A DNA stretch of 59,301 nt from assembly GCA_038065015.1 (NCBI GenBank), contig JBBTRU010000036.1:1-59301 (forward strand). The letters are read 5' to 3'. Source of the DNA: CAIPSZ01 sp038065015. GTDB lineage: Bacteria > Patescibacteriota > Patescibacteriia > PEXW01. The notes beneath the pieces are model-generated. The model did no database searches. It saw only the letters and a program-made list of their open reading frames with translations, and was not told where the DNA came from. Both the position numbers and the translations under genes were made by a program. Below are positions 1 through 8,100 of the stretch, in pieces (the first letter of the stretch is position 1; each line of letters begins with the position of its first letter).

Positions 1-381
1 GTGCGCACTCACCTGCAACGGATGGGTGAGCTTGCCATCGCCAAGTACTTTAACCAAGGTGTCCGTTTTAATTAGCTTGTTGCGGAGCAAGAGCTGGGGC
101 GTCACTTTTGCCTGTGCCGGAAAATGCGCGTCGAGCACCGAGAGATTTACCACGGCGGCGGAATCGTGCAGACTGCCAAAGCCCCGAGACTTTGGGAGCT
201 GCATGAGCATTTGCTTGAGCCCGCGCCGGCGCAGGTTCTTGCGGCCGCCGCTGCGCGCGCGCTGGCCTTTAATACCTTTGCCGCTGAAGGTGCCGTGGCC
301 AGAAGCATTCCCGCGCCCACGACGAGGGTGCGTTTTTCGGCTACCGCGATTGGCTTTGAGCGTGTGGAGCGATGTAGACAT
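1..381 (-). CDS. rplO: 50S ribosomal protein L15 (partial, cut by window edge)
   Basis: Large-subunit protein that binds 23S rRNA late in assembly. The visible N-terminal 127 residues have the glycine- and arginine-rich N-terminus of L15 (RRGRGNASGHGTFSGKGIKG, then GGRKNLRRRGLKQ). The reading frame is open to base 1, so the C-terminus lies outside the window. The ATG at 381 is 6 bp after the rpsE stop. In most bacteria rpmD (L30) lies between rpsE and rplO; here there is no room for it. Confidence 0.93.
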   Translation of the reverse strand, partial: MSTSLHTLKANRGSRKTHPRRGRGNASGHGTFSGKGIKGQRARSGGRKNLRRRGLKQMLMQLPKSRGFGSLHDSAAVVNLSVLDAHFPAQAKVTPQLLLRNKLIKTDTLVKVLGDGKLTHPLQVSAH

Positions 382-387
382 ATGCTT

Positions 388-900
388 TTAGGCCTTGGGC
401 TTTGCCGCCGCCCGGCTCTGGAGTTTGCCGAGCGCGAGAATGACGGCGTGCACGTTATTAATCTTATTCTTGGAGCCCAACATTTTGCTCACGACATCAC
501 GGATACCGGCCAAGCTCAACACCGTCCGTGCTGCACCACCGGCGATGACCCCCGACCCAGGCGGCGCTGGTTTTAGGAGTACGCGAGCCGCGCCGAACTT
601 CAGGGTAATTGCGTGCGGGATAGTCCCTTTACTCAGCGCAACCGTAATGAGGTGCTTCTTCGCCGCGCTCACCGCTTTCTCAACCGAGCCTTGCACGTCT
701 GCACCTTTGCCCAAACCCATGCCCACACGGCCTTTGCGGTCACCAATGACTACGCACGCACGAAAACGCATGCGCTTTCCGCCGGCAACGACGCGCGTCA
801 CGCGAGCGAGGTCAATAGTCTTCTGGTCAAATTCGGATTTCTCGCGTTCGCGGTGTGGGCGGCGGCCGGAGAAACCTTGGCGATTACCTGGTGGGGGCAT
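388..900 (-). CDS. rpsE: 30S ribosomal protein S5
   Basis: Small-subunit protein involved in decoding fidelity, 170 aa, usual length. After an N-terminal double-stranded-RNA-binding domain (VVAGGKRMRFRACVVIGDRK and VGMGLGKGADV) comes the conserved C-terminal core with PPGSGVIAGGAARTVLSLAG and a lysine/alanine-rich tail. It lies between rplR and rplO in the canonical spc order, but is followed directly by rplO. The start is the first ATG of the frame and fits S5 length. Confidence 0.97.
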   Translation of the reverse strand: MPPPGNRQGFSGRRPHREREKSEFDQKTIDLARVTRVVAGGKRMRFRACVVIGDRKGRVGMGLGKGADVQGSVEKAVSAAKKHLITVALSKGTIPHAITLKFGAARVLLKPAPPGSGVIAGGAARTVLSLAGIRDVVSKMLGSKNKINNVHAVILALGKLQSRAAAKPKA

Positions 901-914
901 ATGGGCTGAATGGG

Positions 915-1286
915 CTAGAAAATGAGACCGCCGGCGCGCGCCGCATCAGCGAGCGCGCGGACGCGACCGTGGTAGCGGTAGCCGCCAACGTCAAAGACAA
1001 CTGCGGTAATTTTTTTTGCAACCGCGCGTTCCGCAATGAGCTTGCCAACGGCGGCCGCCACGGCGACTTTCCGCGTTTGCTCGCTCCCGCCTTTCGGCTG
1101 GGTTGGCAGCTGCTGGTCCGTAGCCGCAACCAAAGTTTTGCCGATGTGATCATCAATAATCTGGGCGCGCATGTGCTTGGCGCTGCGAAAAATTGCGAGC
1201 CGCGGGCGTGCAGCCGTGCCGTGCACCTTGCTGCGAATGCGGCGGTGGCGGTGCTGGCGACGAGTTGTGCGTGAGCGTGTAGGCAT
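915..1286 (-). CDS. rplR: 50S ribosomal protein L18
   Basis: 5S rRNA-binding large-subunit protein of 123 aa. Family features are the arginine-rich N-terminus (RRQHRHRRIRSKVHGT), the RPRLAIFRSAKHMRAQIIDD core and a C-terminus with FDVGGYRYHGRVRALADAAR and ending GLIF. It sits between rplF and rpsE with short spacers, consistent with co-transcription in the spc operon. Length and order are normal. Confidence 0.97.
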   Translation of the reverse strand: MPTRSRTTRRQHRHRRIRSKVHGTAARPRLAIFRSAKHMRAQIIDDHIGKTLVAATDQQLPTQPKGGSEQTRKVAVAAAVGKLIAERAVAKKITAVVFDVGGYRYHGRVRALADAARAGGLIF

Positions 1287-1290
1287 ACGT

Positions 1291-1842
1291 TTACTTAGCG
1301 CCGGCGGCCTTCATGACCTTGCCAGCCTTGCGACGAATAACTTCACCAGCATATTTAATCCCCTTACCCTTGTACGGTTCTGGGGGTTTGAGGCGACGGA
1401 TCTTTGCCGCGGTTTCACCCACCACCTGCTTGTCCACGCCCGTCACTACAATAACATTTTTCTCCACCGCCAAGGTAATGCCCGGCGGCGCAACGAAATG
1501 AATGGGGTGGGAAAAGCCCAAGTTGAGGAGCAAGCCCGCGCTCTCCACTGCGGCTTTGAAACCTACCCCGGTAATTTCCAGGCGCTTGGTAAAACCCTTG
1601 CTCACGCCTTCCACGGCATTGGCGACGAGCTGGCGGCCAAGCCCCCACAGGGCGCGATCGTTCCGATTATCGGGTGATGGCACGCTCACCGTAACCGCAC
1701 TCCCTTCCGTGGCCACGTTCATGCGGTGGTGCAGCCGAAGCGTGATGGTGCCTTTCGGGCCTTGCACGGTTACATCCGGCGCTTTCACCGTAACGGTGAC
1801 ACCAGTGGGTAGGGTAATAGGTTGTTTGCCGATGCGTGACAT
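1291..1842 (-). CDS. rplF: 50S ribosomal protein L6
   Basis: Large-subunit protein near the factor-binding site, 183 aa. It begins MSRIGKQPITLPTGVTVTV, the standard L6 N-terminus, and ends with the conserved PPEPYKGKGIKYAGEVIRRK motif. Its ATG at 1842 is 3 bp from the rpsH stop, so translation is probably coupled. Confidence 0.98.
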   Translation of the reverse strand: MSRIGKQPITLPTGVTVTVKAPDVTVQGPKGTITLRLHHRMNVATEGSAVTVSVPSPDNRNDRALWGLGRQLVANAVEGVSKGFTKRLEITGVGFKAAVESAGLLLNLGFSHPIHFVAPPGITLAVEKNVIVVTGVDKQVVGETAAKIRRLKPPEPYKGKGIKYAGEVIRRKAGKVMKAAGAK

Positions 1843-1845
1843 AGG

Positions 1846-2229
1846 TTAGGCAATAGTGCAGATGAGCTCGCCGCCGACGTGGGCTTTTCGGGCTTCCCGG
1901 TCGGTGAGCATGCCGTGGGGCGTAGAGATGATTGCCATGCCAATCCCATTCTTCACGCGCGGAATAGCACCCACCGAAACGTACAGCCGACGGCCGAGTT
2001 TCGATTGCCGGGTAATTTCCTGAATAAACGCGGTGCCATCTGGGTTAAACTTCAAGGTAACGGTAAACGTCCGCTTATCCGGTGCCGGAATAGCCGACGC
2101 CAGGTAGTGCTCGCGCACCAGCAGGCTGGCAATCGCAAAGCGTTGCTTGGAGTACGGGATGGTGACGGTCCGAAGGCGAGCGAGGCCCGCGTTTCGGATC
2201 CGAGTGAGCATGTCAGCGATAGAGTCCAT
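1846..2229 (-). CDS. rpsH: 30S ribosomal protein S8
   Basis: 16S rRNA-binding assembly protein, and in E. coli the translational regulator of the spc operon. The 127-aa product starts MDSIADMLTRIRNAGLARL, the family N-terminus. The frame stays open further upstream to 2355, but that part overlaps rpsN in another frame and lacks S8 similarity, so I chose the ATG at 2229. The C-terminus (GIGMAIISTPHGMLTDREAR) carries the usual STxxG-type motif. It follows rpsN by 19 bp. Confidence 0.96.
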   Translation of the reverse strand: MDSIADMLTRIRNAGLARLRTVTIPYSKQRFAIASLLVREHYLASAIPAPDKRTFTVTLKFNPDGTAFIQEITRQSKLGRRLYVSVGAIPRVKNGIGMAIISTPHGMLTDREARKAHVGGELICTIA

Positions 2230-2248
2230 AGGTGTGAGTTGTGGTTGC

Positions 2249-2434
2249 TTACCAGCTGGCTTTGCGAAGACCAGGAATTTCCCCTTTGTTTGCCAGTTCC
2301 CGCACGCAGATGCGACACATATCAAACTTGCGCATGTACGCTCGCGGTCGGCCACAGCGCCAGCAGCGTCGCACCGTTCGGGTGGAAAACTTTGGCTTGC
2401 GCTTGGCTTTGGCGATCATCGAGGACTTGGCCAT
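2249..2434 (-). CDS. rpsN: 30S ribosomal protein S14, type Z (zinc-binding)
   Basis: Short S14 of 61 aa, the zinc-dependent form. CWRCG and CRICV supply a CxxC...CxxC zinc site around the central PRAYMRKFDMC segment, and GEIPGLRKASW is the classic C-terminus. It lies in the canonical place between rplE and rpsH. No second, zinc-free S14 is visible in the window. Confidence 0.97.
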   Translation of the reverse strand: MAKSSMIAKAKRKPKFSTRTVRRCWRCGRPRAYMRKFDMCRICVRELANKGEIPGLRKASW

Positions 2435-2439
2435 AGGGG

Positions 2440-3063
2440 TTAGATTTTCTTCTTCTTGAGCGAATCTTGCTTGCTCGGCTTTTTTGCTGCCACTTCATCC
2501 GTATCGTTTGCGGCGCGGAAGGGGAAGCCGAGTGCTTTCAGGAGGGCATGGCCCGCAACTGCATCTTTGGCCGTAGTGGCCATAACCACTTCCAAGCCGT
2601 GAATTTTTTCCACTTCGTCAGAACGAATTTCCGGAAAGGCCAGGTGCTCTTTAAAACCGAGGGTGTAGTTCCCTTGCCGGTCAAAAGCATTCGCGGGTAT
2701 ACCGCGGAAATCTCGGACGCGCGGAAGGGCAACGTTAATGAGCTTATCGAGAAACTCATACATGCGCGTGCCGCGAAGGGTTACCTTGGCACCAATGACC
2801 ATACCCTGTCGAATCTTAAATGCCGAAATGGATTTTTTAGATTTGGTGAGCACGGGTTTCTGGCCGGTAATGCGGGTAAGCGTGGAGACCACGGCTTCCT
2901 GCAACTTCGGGTCTTTGCTCGTATCGCCAAAACCGACGTTGAGGACGATTTTGGACATGGCTGGCACCGCGTGCGGATTTTGCACGTGCAGTGCAGCTTC
3001 CAATGCCGGCACAACCTTGGTGCGGTAGAGCTGCAGCAGACGTGGGACGTTGCGTTGGGTCAT
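2440..3063 (-). CDS. rplE: 50S ribosomal protein L5
   Basis: 5S rRNA-binding protein of the central protuberance. I place the start at the ATG at 3063 (MTQRNVPRLLQLYRTKVVPA) because 17 further upstream residues would overlap the end of rplX; this gives 207 aa. Core motifs include KIVLNVGFGD, LTRITGQKPVLTKSKKSIS and FRGIPANAFD. A lysine-rich tail of about 25 residues follows the usual end of L5 and is probably a lineage-specific extension. Confidence 0.95.
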   Translation of the reverse strand: MTQRNVPRLLQLYRTKVVPALEAALHVQNPHAVPAMSKIVLNVGFGDTSKDPKLQEAVVSTLTRITGQKPVLTKSKKSISAFKIRQGMVIGAKVTLRGTRMYEFLDKLINVALPRVRDFRGIPANAFDRQGNYTLGFKEHLAFPEIRSDEVEKIHGLEVVMATTAKDAVAGHALLKALGFPFRAANDTDEVAAKKPSKQDSLKKKKI

Positions 3064-3067
3064 AGGG

Positions 3068-3376
3068 TTAGAATGCAGTTTTGCACTTCGTGCAGACGCG
3101 CTGTTTCTTGCCATCCGTCGTCACGTGGACGCTGGCCCGGCGGGGTTTGCCGCACTTGCCGCACACGAGCATGACATTGGAAGCGTGGACCGGGGCGAAG
3201 AAAGAAATTTTCTGGCCTTTCTCGTTACCGCGCCGACTGCGAATGTGGCGGGTGCGCTCGTTGACACCTTCGATAACGACGAGATTGGTACGCGGGAAGA
3301 CCTGGAGAATTTTCCCCTTCTTGCCGCGGCTGCGGCCGTCCGTTACGTACACGTTGTCGCCAGTCTTCAGGATCAT
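3068..3376 (-). CDS. rplX: 50S ribosomal protein L24
   Basis: Assembly-initiator protein of 102 aa. The N-terminal KOW domain is clear (TGDNVYVTDGRSRGKKGKIL). The C-terminal half has CGKCGKP and CTKC, a CxxC...CxxC pair found in many bacterial L24 proteins that suggests zinc binding. The ATG at 3376 is 5 bp after the rplN stop; the order rplN-rplX-rplE is canonical. Confidence 0.97.
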   Translation of the reverse strand: MILKTGDNVYVTDGRSRGKKGKILQVFPRTNLVVIEGVNERTRHIRSRRGNEKGQKISFFAPVHASNVMLVCGKCGKPRRASVHVTTDGKKQRVCTKCKTAF

Positions 3377-3381
3377 ATCGG

Positions 3382-3753
3382 TTAGAGAACTTCGGGAGCG
3401 AGTGAAATGAGCTTGCTGTAGCCACGCGCTTTGAGCTCGCGGGCTACCGGGCCAAAAATACGGGTGCCTTTCGGGTCTTTAGATTTCAGGTCCACAATCA
3501 CGGCGGCATTGTCGTCGAAGCGAATGTAGGTGCCGTCGGCGCGGCGCGTTTCTTTGCGGGATCGAATGATAACGGCGTGGTGCATTTCGCTCTTCTTCAC
3601 CGACGCGTGCGGAATCGCGGCTTTCACCACAACCTTCACAATGTCGCCGATGCGAGCGTAGTGCTTCTTGTAGCCGCCCAGCACGGTAATGACCTCGAGG
3701 TCGCGAGCCCCGGTATTATCTGCTGCCACAAGTCTGGAACGAAGTTGCACCAT
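3382..3753 (-). CDS. rplN: 50S ribosomal protein L14
   Basis: Intersubunit-bridge protein of 123 aa, almost exactly the family length. MVQLRSRLVAADNTGARDLE is the standard start; KSEMHHAVIIRSRKE and a C-terminus with KDPKGTRIFGPVAREL are conserved. It lies 3 bp from the rpsQ stop in the tightly packed S10/spc operon. Confidence 0.98.
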   Translation of the reverse strand: MVQLRSRLVAADNTGARDLEVITVLGGYKKHYARIGDIVKVVVKAAIPHASVKKSEMHHAVIIRSRKETRRADGTYIRFDDNAAVIVDLKSKDPKGTRIFGPVARELKARGYSKLISLAPEVL

Positions 3754-3756
3754 ATA

Positions 3757-4029
3757 TTACTTTGCGTCGGGAATAATGCGCCAGCGCTTGTGGCGGGAAA
3801 TTGGCCGGCATTCAACAAAGCGCACTTGCTGGCCCACGGTAAACGTACCCGTTGGCGCGTGCACCTGATACTTTTCGCTGGAACGGTACCGCTTGCCGTA
3901 ACGCGGGTGTACGAGCACGCGGTCCACGCGCACCACGACCGTCTTCGTCATCTTGTTCGAGACGATAGTGCCGGTGAATTCGCGGGGCTTTGTTTCAGCG
4001 GTGGTGGTTGGTTGCGTAGTCATAGTCAT
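3757..4029 (-). CDS. rpsQ: 30S ribosomal protein S17
   Basis: 16S rRNA-binding OB-fold protein of 90 aa. KPREFTGTIVSNKMTKTVVV and a downstream YRSSEKYQVHAPTG segment identify it. ATGs at 4029 and 4023 are both possible. The first overlaps the stop codon of rpmC by one base (TAATG), implying translational coupling, so I prefer it. A threonine-rich N-terminal stretch precedes the core. Confidence 0.96.
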   Translation of the reverse strand: MTMTTQPTTTAETKPREFTGTIVSNKMTKTVVVRVDRVLVHPRYGKRYRSSEKYQVHAPTGTFTVGQQVRFVECRPISRHKRWRIIPDAK

Positions 4030-4259
4030 TAGGTCTTGGGCGTACGAGTAGCGGGTGGAAGGGCTTGCCCGCCGGAGCGTGGCGTATGCAGGAGGGTAAG
4101 AATGCGAGCAATGGCAGTGCGTACTTCGCGAATTTCCCGAACATCCTTGTGCGCATCCTGCGCCACGCGGAAGCGAAGGTCACGCAAACGCTCACGAGCC
4201 TCCGCCAAAATGGTGCGGAGTTCTGCTTCGGTCTTCTGTTGGAGTTCTTTGAGCGTCAT
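4029..4259 (-). CDS. rpmC: 50S ribosomal protein L29
   Basis: Small two-helix protein near the peptide exit tunnel and a trigger-factor/SRP docking site. Of 76 aa, the first 60 have the L29 pattern (MTLKELQQKTEAELRTILAE, then LRDLRFRVAQ and VRTAIARILT). The C-terminal RSGGQALPPATRTPKT is an extension beyond usual L29. The last base is shared with the rpsQ start. Confidence 0.95.
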   Translation of the reverse strand: MTLKELQQKTEAELRTILAEARERLRDLRFRVAQDAHKDVREIREVRTAIARILTLLHTPRSGGQALPPATRTPKT

Positions 4260-4265
4260 AGGAGC

Positions 4266-4682
4266 TTACACGGTGTCCGCTTTGGTGACAAACCTGGTCT
4301 TGACGGAGAGTTTGTAGGCGGCTAATTGCATGGCTTGGCGGGCAACTACTTCGGTCACGCCGTCGAGTTCAAACATGACGGTGCCAGGCTTCACGACGGC
4401 AACGTAATGGTCCACGGCGCCTTTGCCACCACCCATGCGAATTTCAGAGCCTTTAACGGTAATAGGCTTATCCGGGAAAACACGAATCCAGACTTTGCCG
4501 CCGCGGGCAAGTAAGCGGGTAATTGCCCGACGAGCCGCTTCAATTTGCCGGCCGCTCACCCAGTCGCCTTCAATGGCTTTTAGGCCATACGCGCCGAAGC
4601 TCACGCGGGTTTTCTGCGTGGCATTCCCGCGGATGCTGCCGCGGTGATGCTTTCGGTGTTTGACCTTCTTCGGGGTAAGCAT
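4266..4682 (-). CDS. rplP: 50S ribosomal protein L16
   Basis: Large-subunit protein close to the A-site tRNA and needed for late assembly, 138 aa. It begins MLTPKKVKHRKHHRG and contains SFGAYGLKAIEGDWVSGRQI, IRVFPDKPITVKGSEIRMGG and GGKGAVDHYVAVVKPGTVMF, all diagnostic. Position between rpsC and rpmC is canonical. Confidence 0.98.
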   Translation of the reverse strand: MLTPKKVKHRKHHRGSIRGNATQKTRVSFGAYGLKAIEGDWVSGRQIEAARRAITRLLARGGKVWIRVFPDKPITVKGSEIRMGGGKGAVDHYVAVVKPGTVMFELDGVTEVVARQAMQLAAYKLSVKTRFVTKADTV

Positions 4683-4688
4683 AGGGGG

Positions 4689-5348
4689 TTAGTTCGCTTT
4701 GGCTTCAACAGCTTTCTTTTCGAAAATATCGCCGCGGTAGATCCACACCTTCACGCCAATGGCGCCGTAGGTGGTAAACGCTGCGCCGCGACCAAAGTCA
4801 ACATCGGCGCGCAGGGTTTGCAACGGGAGCTTGCCCCAAGTGAGCGATTCGGTACGGGCAATTTCCGCACCGTTCAAGCGGCCGGCAACCATCACGCGGA
4901 CGCCCTGGCCGCCGCCTTTCTTCACCTGTTCAACCGATTGCTTGAGAATGCGGCGGAAAGGCAAGCGCTTCTCCAGTTGCTCGATCATGTTCTGGGCAAC
5001 GAGTTGCGCCACAATTGCCGGGTTTGCGACTTCTTGAATGTTCACTTTAAACTTCGTCTTCGGCGGAAGCAATTTTGCCAGCTGCACTTTCAAATCCTCT
5101 ACGCCAGCCCCGCCGCGACCAATGACGATACCGGGCTTGGCCGTAATAATGGTAATGGTGACAATGTTTCCAGAGCGCTCAATTTCCGTACGGGCAATGC
5201 CCGCCGCGCGTAACTTTGTTCGAATAAAACGCTTCAGGGTTACATCCTGCTGAAGCAAGGTGCGGAAATCACGCTTGGCATACCACTTGGAAGACCATTC
5301 CGTGGTAATACCGAGACGCAGCGACGTTGGGTGAACTTTATTGCCCAT
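4689..5348 (-). CDS. rpsC: 30S ribosomal protein S3
   Basis: mRNA-entry protein with helicase function in the 30S head, 219 aa. MGNKVHPTSLRLGITTEWSS is the standard start. The KH type-2 domain has the GxxG loop in VIGRGGAGVEDL. The C-terminal S3 domain includes ARTESLTWGKLPLQTLRADV and GAIGVKVWIYRGD. The ATG is 3 bp from the rplV stop. Confidence 0.98.
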   Translation of the reverse strand: MGNKVHPTSLRLGITTEWSSKWYAKRDFRTLLQQDVTLKRFIRTKLRAAGIARTEIERSGNIVTITIITAKPGIVIGRGGAGVEDLKVQLAKLLPPKTKFKVNIQEVANPAIVAQLVAQNMIEQLEKRLPFRRILKQSVEQVKKGGGQGVRVMVAGRLNGAEIARTESLTWGKLPLQTLRADVDFGRGAAFTTYGAIGVKVWIYRGDIFEKKAVEAKAN

Positions 5349-5351
5349 AGG

Positions 5352-5804
5352 TTAAGACTGGGAGGAGGGTGAGGGTGCGGAGGCTGGAGTGGCGGGAACA
5401 TGCTCAACGTCAGTTTTTGCCTTGGGCTTTTCTGTCTTCGCCTGAGCTTTAACTTTCTTCACTTTAGCGGCGGGCGCATCCTTGACCGTAATGGTAATAT
5501 GCGAGGCATGTTTGAGAATAGGATTTGCCCGGCCCATGGCTTTGGGCGTGAAACGCTTGAGCCGCTGCGCCATGTCTACCGTTATGGCGCTAATAATGAG
5601 CTGCTCGGGGCTAAGGTCGTGGTGCTGCTTGGCATTCGCAATTGCTGAACGGAGCAGAATGCGAATTTGCGCGCTACTCCCCTTGGGCAAATGGGTGAGG
5701 ATATCCAAGGCTTGCGGTACGCGCTTGCCACGCAGCAGCCCGGCAATGAGCCGGATCTTACGGGGAGAAACGCGATAGTTGCGGAGGGTTGCAGAGGCGT
5801 GCAT
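5352..5804 (-). CDS. rplV: 50S ribosomal protein L22 with Lys/Ala/Pro-rich tail
   Basis: Exit-tunnel protein. The first 110 residues are a normal L22 (NYRVSPRKIRLIAGLLRGK through RLKRFTPKAMGRANPILKHA). The remaining 40 or so, rich in Lys, Ala, Pro and Ser and ending APSPSSQS, form a low-complexity tail. Such tails are common add-ons and are probably surface exposed. It is followed by rpsC and preceded by rpsS with 6 bp spacing. Confidence 0.96.
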   Translation of the reverse strand: MHASATLRNYRVSPRKIRLIAGLLRGKRVPQALDILTHLPKGSSAQIRILLRSAIANAKQHHDLSPEQLIISAITVDMAQRLKRFTPKAMGRANPILKHASHITITVKDAPAAKVKKVKAQAKTEKPKAKTDVEHVPATPASAPSPSSQS

Positions 5805-5810
5805 AGGAAT

Positions 5811-6143
5811 TTACTTCTTGGCCGCGGGTTCAACAGCTTTGGGCGTTGCCGCAGCGGCAGCAGCGGCCATTTCCGCATCTTTCTGCATTTTGCCACCATG
5901 ACGGACGAACTTACGCGTGGGTGAAAATTCTCCCAAGCGATGACCAACCATGTTTTCACTGACGGTGACACTAATGTGATTCTTGCCATTGTGCACGCCA
6001 AAGGTGAAGCCGACCATTTCCGGGGTAATAACGGAGGCGCGTGACCAGGTTTTAATGACGGTTTTATCGCCCACGCGAAGCTTGGAAAGCTTTTTGAGAA
6101 GCTTCGGATGGGTGAACGGACCTTTGGAGAGGGATCGTGACAT
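5811..6143 (-). CDS. rpsS: 30S ribosomal protein S19
   Basis: 30S head protein that works with S13. MSRSLSKGPFTHPKLLKKLS and IKTWSRASVITPEMVGFTFG, then GHRLGEFSPTRKFVRHGGK, identify it. At 110 aa it is slightly long because of an alanine-rich tail (AAAAAAATPKAVEPAAKK). The spacing of 4 bp to rplB supports one transcript. Confidence 0.97.
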   Translation of the reverse strand: MSRSLSKGPFTHPKLLKKLSKLRVGDKTVIKTWSRASVITPEMVGFTFGVHNGKNHISVTVSENMVGHRLGEFSPTRKFVRHGGKMQKDAEMAAAAAAATPKAVEPAAKK

Positions 6144-6147
6144 AGGT

Positions 6148-6987
6148 TTACTTCTTGGGGCGACGCTGCAAAATTGCGGAGTCGGAGAACTTGCCTTTCT
6201 TCCGAGTCTTCACGCCTAAGGCATTCTTACCCCACGGCGTTTTCGGGTGCTTCATACCAATAGGCTGGTTGCCTTCGCCACCACCGTGCGGGTGATCAAC
6301 TGGGTTCATTACCTTACCACGGACGGTCGGGCGAAAACCCTTGTGCCGGGTACGGCCAGCTTTGCCCAAACGCACATTCCCATGGTCAATGTTGGAGAGC
6401 TGCCCCAGCGAGGCACGGGCATCGGCGGGGATGACGCGAATTTCACCGGAAGGCATTTTTACCTGCGCCACATTCCCTTCAACGGCCATAATCACTGCGG
6501 CAGAGCCTGCCGAACGAACCGAGACGCCACCGCGGCCGGGACGAAATTCCAGGTTATGAATGGCCATGCCCACGGGAATATCTTTCAGCGGCATGCGGTT
6601 GCCATCGGTTACTTCGACGCGCTTGGTTGCACTCACAATGTGCGCGCCTGGCTTGAGGCCCGAGGGGGCCAAAATGTAGCGCTTCTCCCCATCGGCATAC
6701 TGGAGCAAGGCAATGTAGGCGGTGCGGTTTGGATCGTACTCGATACCCACTACCGTGCCCGGCACGTCGAATTTCGACTGCGCGAAGTCAACGTTGCGGA
6801 TCATACGCTTGGCACCACCGCCGCGATGCCGCACGGTAATCTTGCCCTGGTTGTTGCGGCCGGCGTTGCGCGGACGCACCGTGAGCAGGCTCTTCTCGGG
6901 AGTATCCTTGGTTACCTCGCTCTTCCAGCCGCGCACCCCCGCGTGTCGGCGGGCTGGCGTTGTTGGTTTGTAGAGGGTGAGTGCCAT
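6148..6987 (-). CDS. rplB: 50S ribosomal protein L2
   Basis: Core large-subunit protein required for subunit association and peptidyl-transferase assembly; 279 aa, normal length. The RNA-binding and SH3-like domains are both present, with RNNQGKITVRHRGGG and, near the C-terminus, GKVMNPVDHPHGGGEGNQPI containing the conserved histidine-rich loop. Start MALTLYKPTTPARRHAGVRG fits the family. Confidence 0.98.
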   Translation of the reverse strand: MALTLYKPTTPARRHAGVRGWKSEVTKDTPEKSLLTVRPRNAGRNNQGKITVRHRGGGAKRMIRNVDFAQSKFDVPGTVVGIEYDPNRTAYIALLQYADGEKRYILAPSGLKPGAHIVSATKRVEVTDGNRMPLKDIPVGMAIHNLEFRPGRGGVSVRSAGSAAVIMAVEGNVAQVKMPSGEIRVIPADARASLGQLSNIDHGNVRLGKAGRTRHKGFRPTVRGKVMNPVDHPHGGGEGNQPIGMKHPKTPWGKNALGVKTRKKGKFSDSAILQRRPKK

Positions 6988-6989
6988 AC

Positions 6990-7430
6990 TTAAGAAATAT
7001 CAATAGTCTTCCCCGCCGGCAGCGTTACCATGGCTTTTTTCCAAGCCTTCTGCTTGCCTTGCGTGCGGCCGAAGCGGACAACCTTGCCGAGGACAGTGCG
7101 GGTAGTGACGTGCGTTGGCCGAACGCCGTACACGGCAAAGACTGCATCTCGGACTTCGATTTTGCTCACGGTTGGCGCAACCGCAAATACGTACTGGCCG
7201 GCAGTTTGCAGGCGTGTAGACTTCTCAGTAAGAATCGGCCGCAGGAGCACGCGGTGGGCGTGGCGGGTATCGGACTTGAGCACGCGCGGCTTGTCCGCCT
7301 TTGGTTTCTCCTTCGGTTCTGCTGGCTTCTCGGCCTTGGCATTTTCTGCTTTGGTCGCAACCGTATGCACCGGCTTTTTGGCCGTTGCAGTGGTGTCGTA
7401 CTTCTTGCGGAGTTTATCGAAAAGTCCCAT
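6990..7430 (-). CDS. rplW: 50S ribosomal protein L23 with N-terminal extension
   Basis: Exit-site protein that docks SRP and trigger factor. The L23 core occupies about residues 58-146 (RVLLRPILTEKSTRLQTAGQ, with IEVRDAVFAVYGVRPTHVTT downstream). The first 57 residues are a charged Lys/Ala/Glu/Pro-rich extension not present in typical L23. No internal methionine marks a shorter start and the upstream ATG is 5 bp from the rplD stop, so I keep it. Confidence 0.94.
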   Translation of the reverse strand: MGLFDKLRKKYDTTATAKKPVHTVATKAENAKAEKPAEPKEKPKADKPRVLKSDTRHAHRVLLRPILTEKSTRLQTAGQYVFAVAPTVSKIEVRDAVFAVYGVRPTHVTTRTVLGKVVRFGRTQGKQKAWKKAMVTLPAGKTIDIS

Positions 7431-7435
7431 AGGAA

Positions 7436-8092
7436 TTACTTCTGCTTTTTCGCTGGAGAAAAGTAGGTCTTGGCAATGACCGCCAAACTGGCGACGGGTA
7501 ACACCAAGCGGTGGCTGCGCAGGACGTCGTACGCATTCAAGCTATCGGCGCGCAGCACGGTGACGCGCTGCAGGTTCCGCGTGGCGCGCACGATCATGCT
7601 GTCGTGCGTGGCGGGGATAAGCAGGGGCGTGCGGTCGGCATTGGTATTTTTCAAAAGCGCAACAACCGGCTTGGTCTTGCCATCGGTTGGGAGCGATTCG
7701 ACCAAACGAATTTGCTTGGCTTCGGCTTTTACCGAAAGCGCCATGGCCAGTGCCTTGCGGCGAACTTGTACATTCAATTTTCCAGTCCAGTTGCGGCCAG
7801 TGCGAGGACCAAAAATAACGCCGCCGCCGCGCCACTGCGGGCTGCGAATGGAGCCTTGGCGCGCCTGGCCAGTCCCCTTCTGCTTCCAGGGTTTGCGTCC
7901 ACCGCCGCGCACTTCGGCCTTGGTTTTGGTGTGGGCCAAACCCAAACGCTTATTGGCTTGCTGCTGGACAGTAACCAAGTGCAGCAAACCGGCATCTGGC
8001 TTCTGGCCAAAAATGCGGCTGTCCAACGTCACTTCTGACGTTTGCTTGCCGTCAGCGTTGTAGACCGGAATGGTGAGTGTAGCGTCTGCCAT
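7436..8092 (-). CDS. rplD: 50S ribosomal protein L4
   Basis: Large-subunit assembly protein; in E. coli it also represses the S10 operon. 218 aa. The tunnel-loop motif is clear (TKTKAEVRGGGRKPWKQKGT followed by GQARQGSIRSPQWRGGGVIF), as is the C-terminal SLNAYDVLRSHRLVLP. It follows rplC by 8 bp. Confidence 0.97.
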   Translation of the reverse strand: MADATLTIPVYNADGKQTSEVTLDSRIFGQKPDAGLLHLVTVQQQANKRLGLAHTKTKAEVRGGGRKPWKQKGTGQARQGSIRSPQWRGGGVIFGPRTGRNWTGKLNVQVRRKALAMALSVKAEAKQIRLVESLPTDGKTKPVVALLKNTNADRTPLLIPATHDSMIVRATRNLQRVTVLRADSLNAYDVLRSHRLVLPVASLAVIAKTYFSPAKKQK

Positions 8093-8100
8093 AAAAATAC

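Noticed and set aside
2230..2355. N-terminally extended S8
   Set aside because: The extension overlaps rpsN in a different frame and is absent from S8 proteins.
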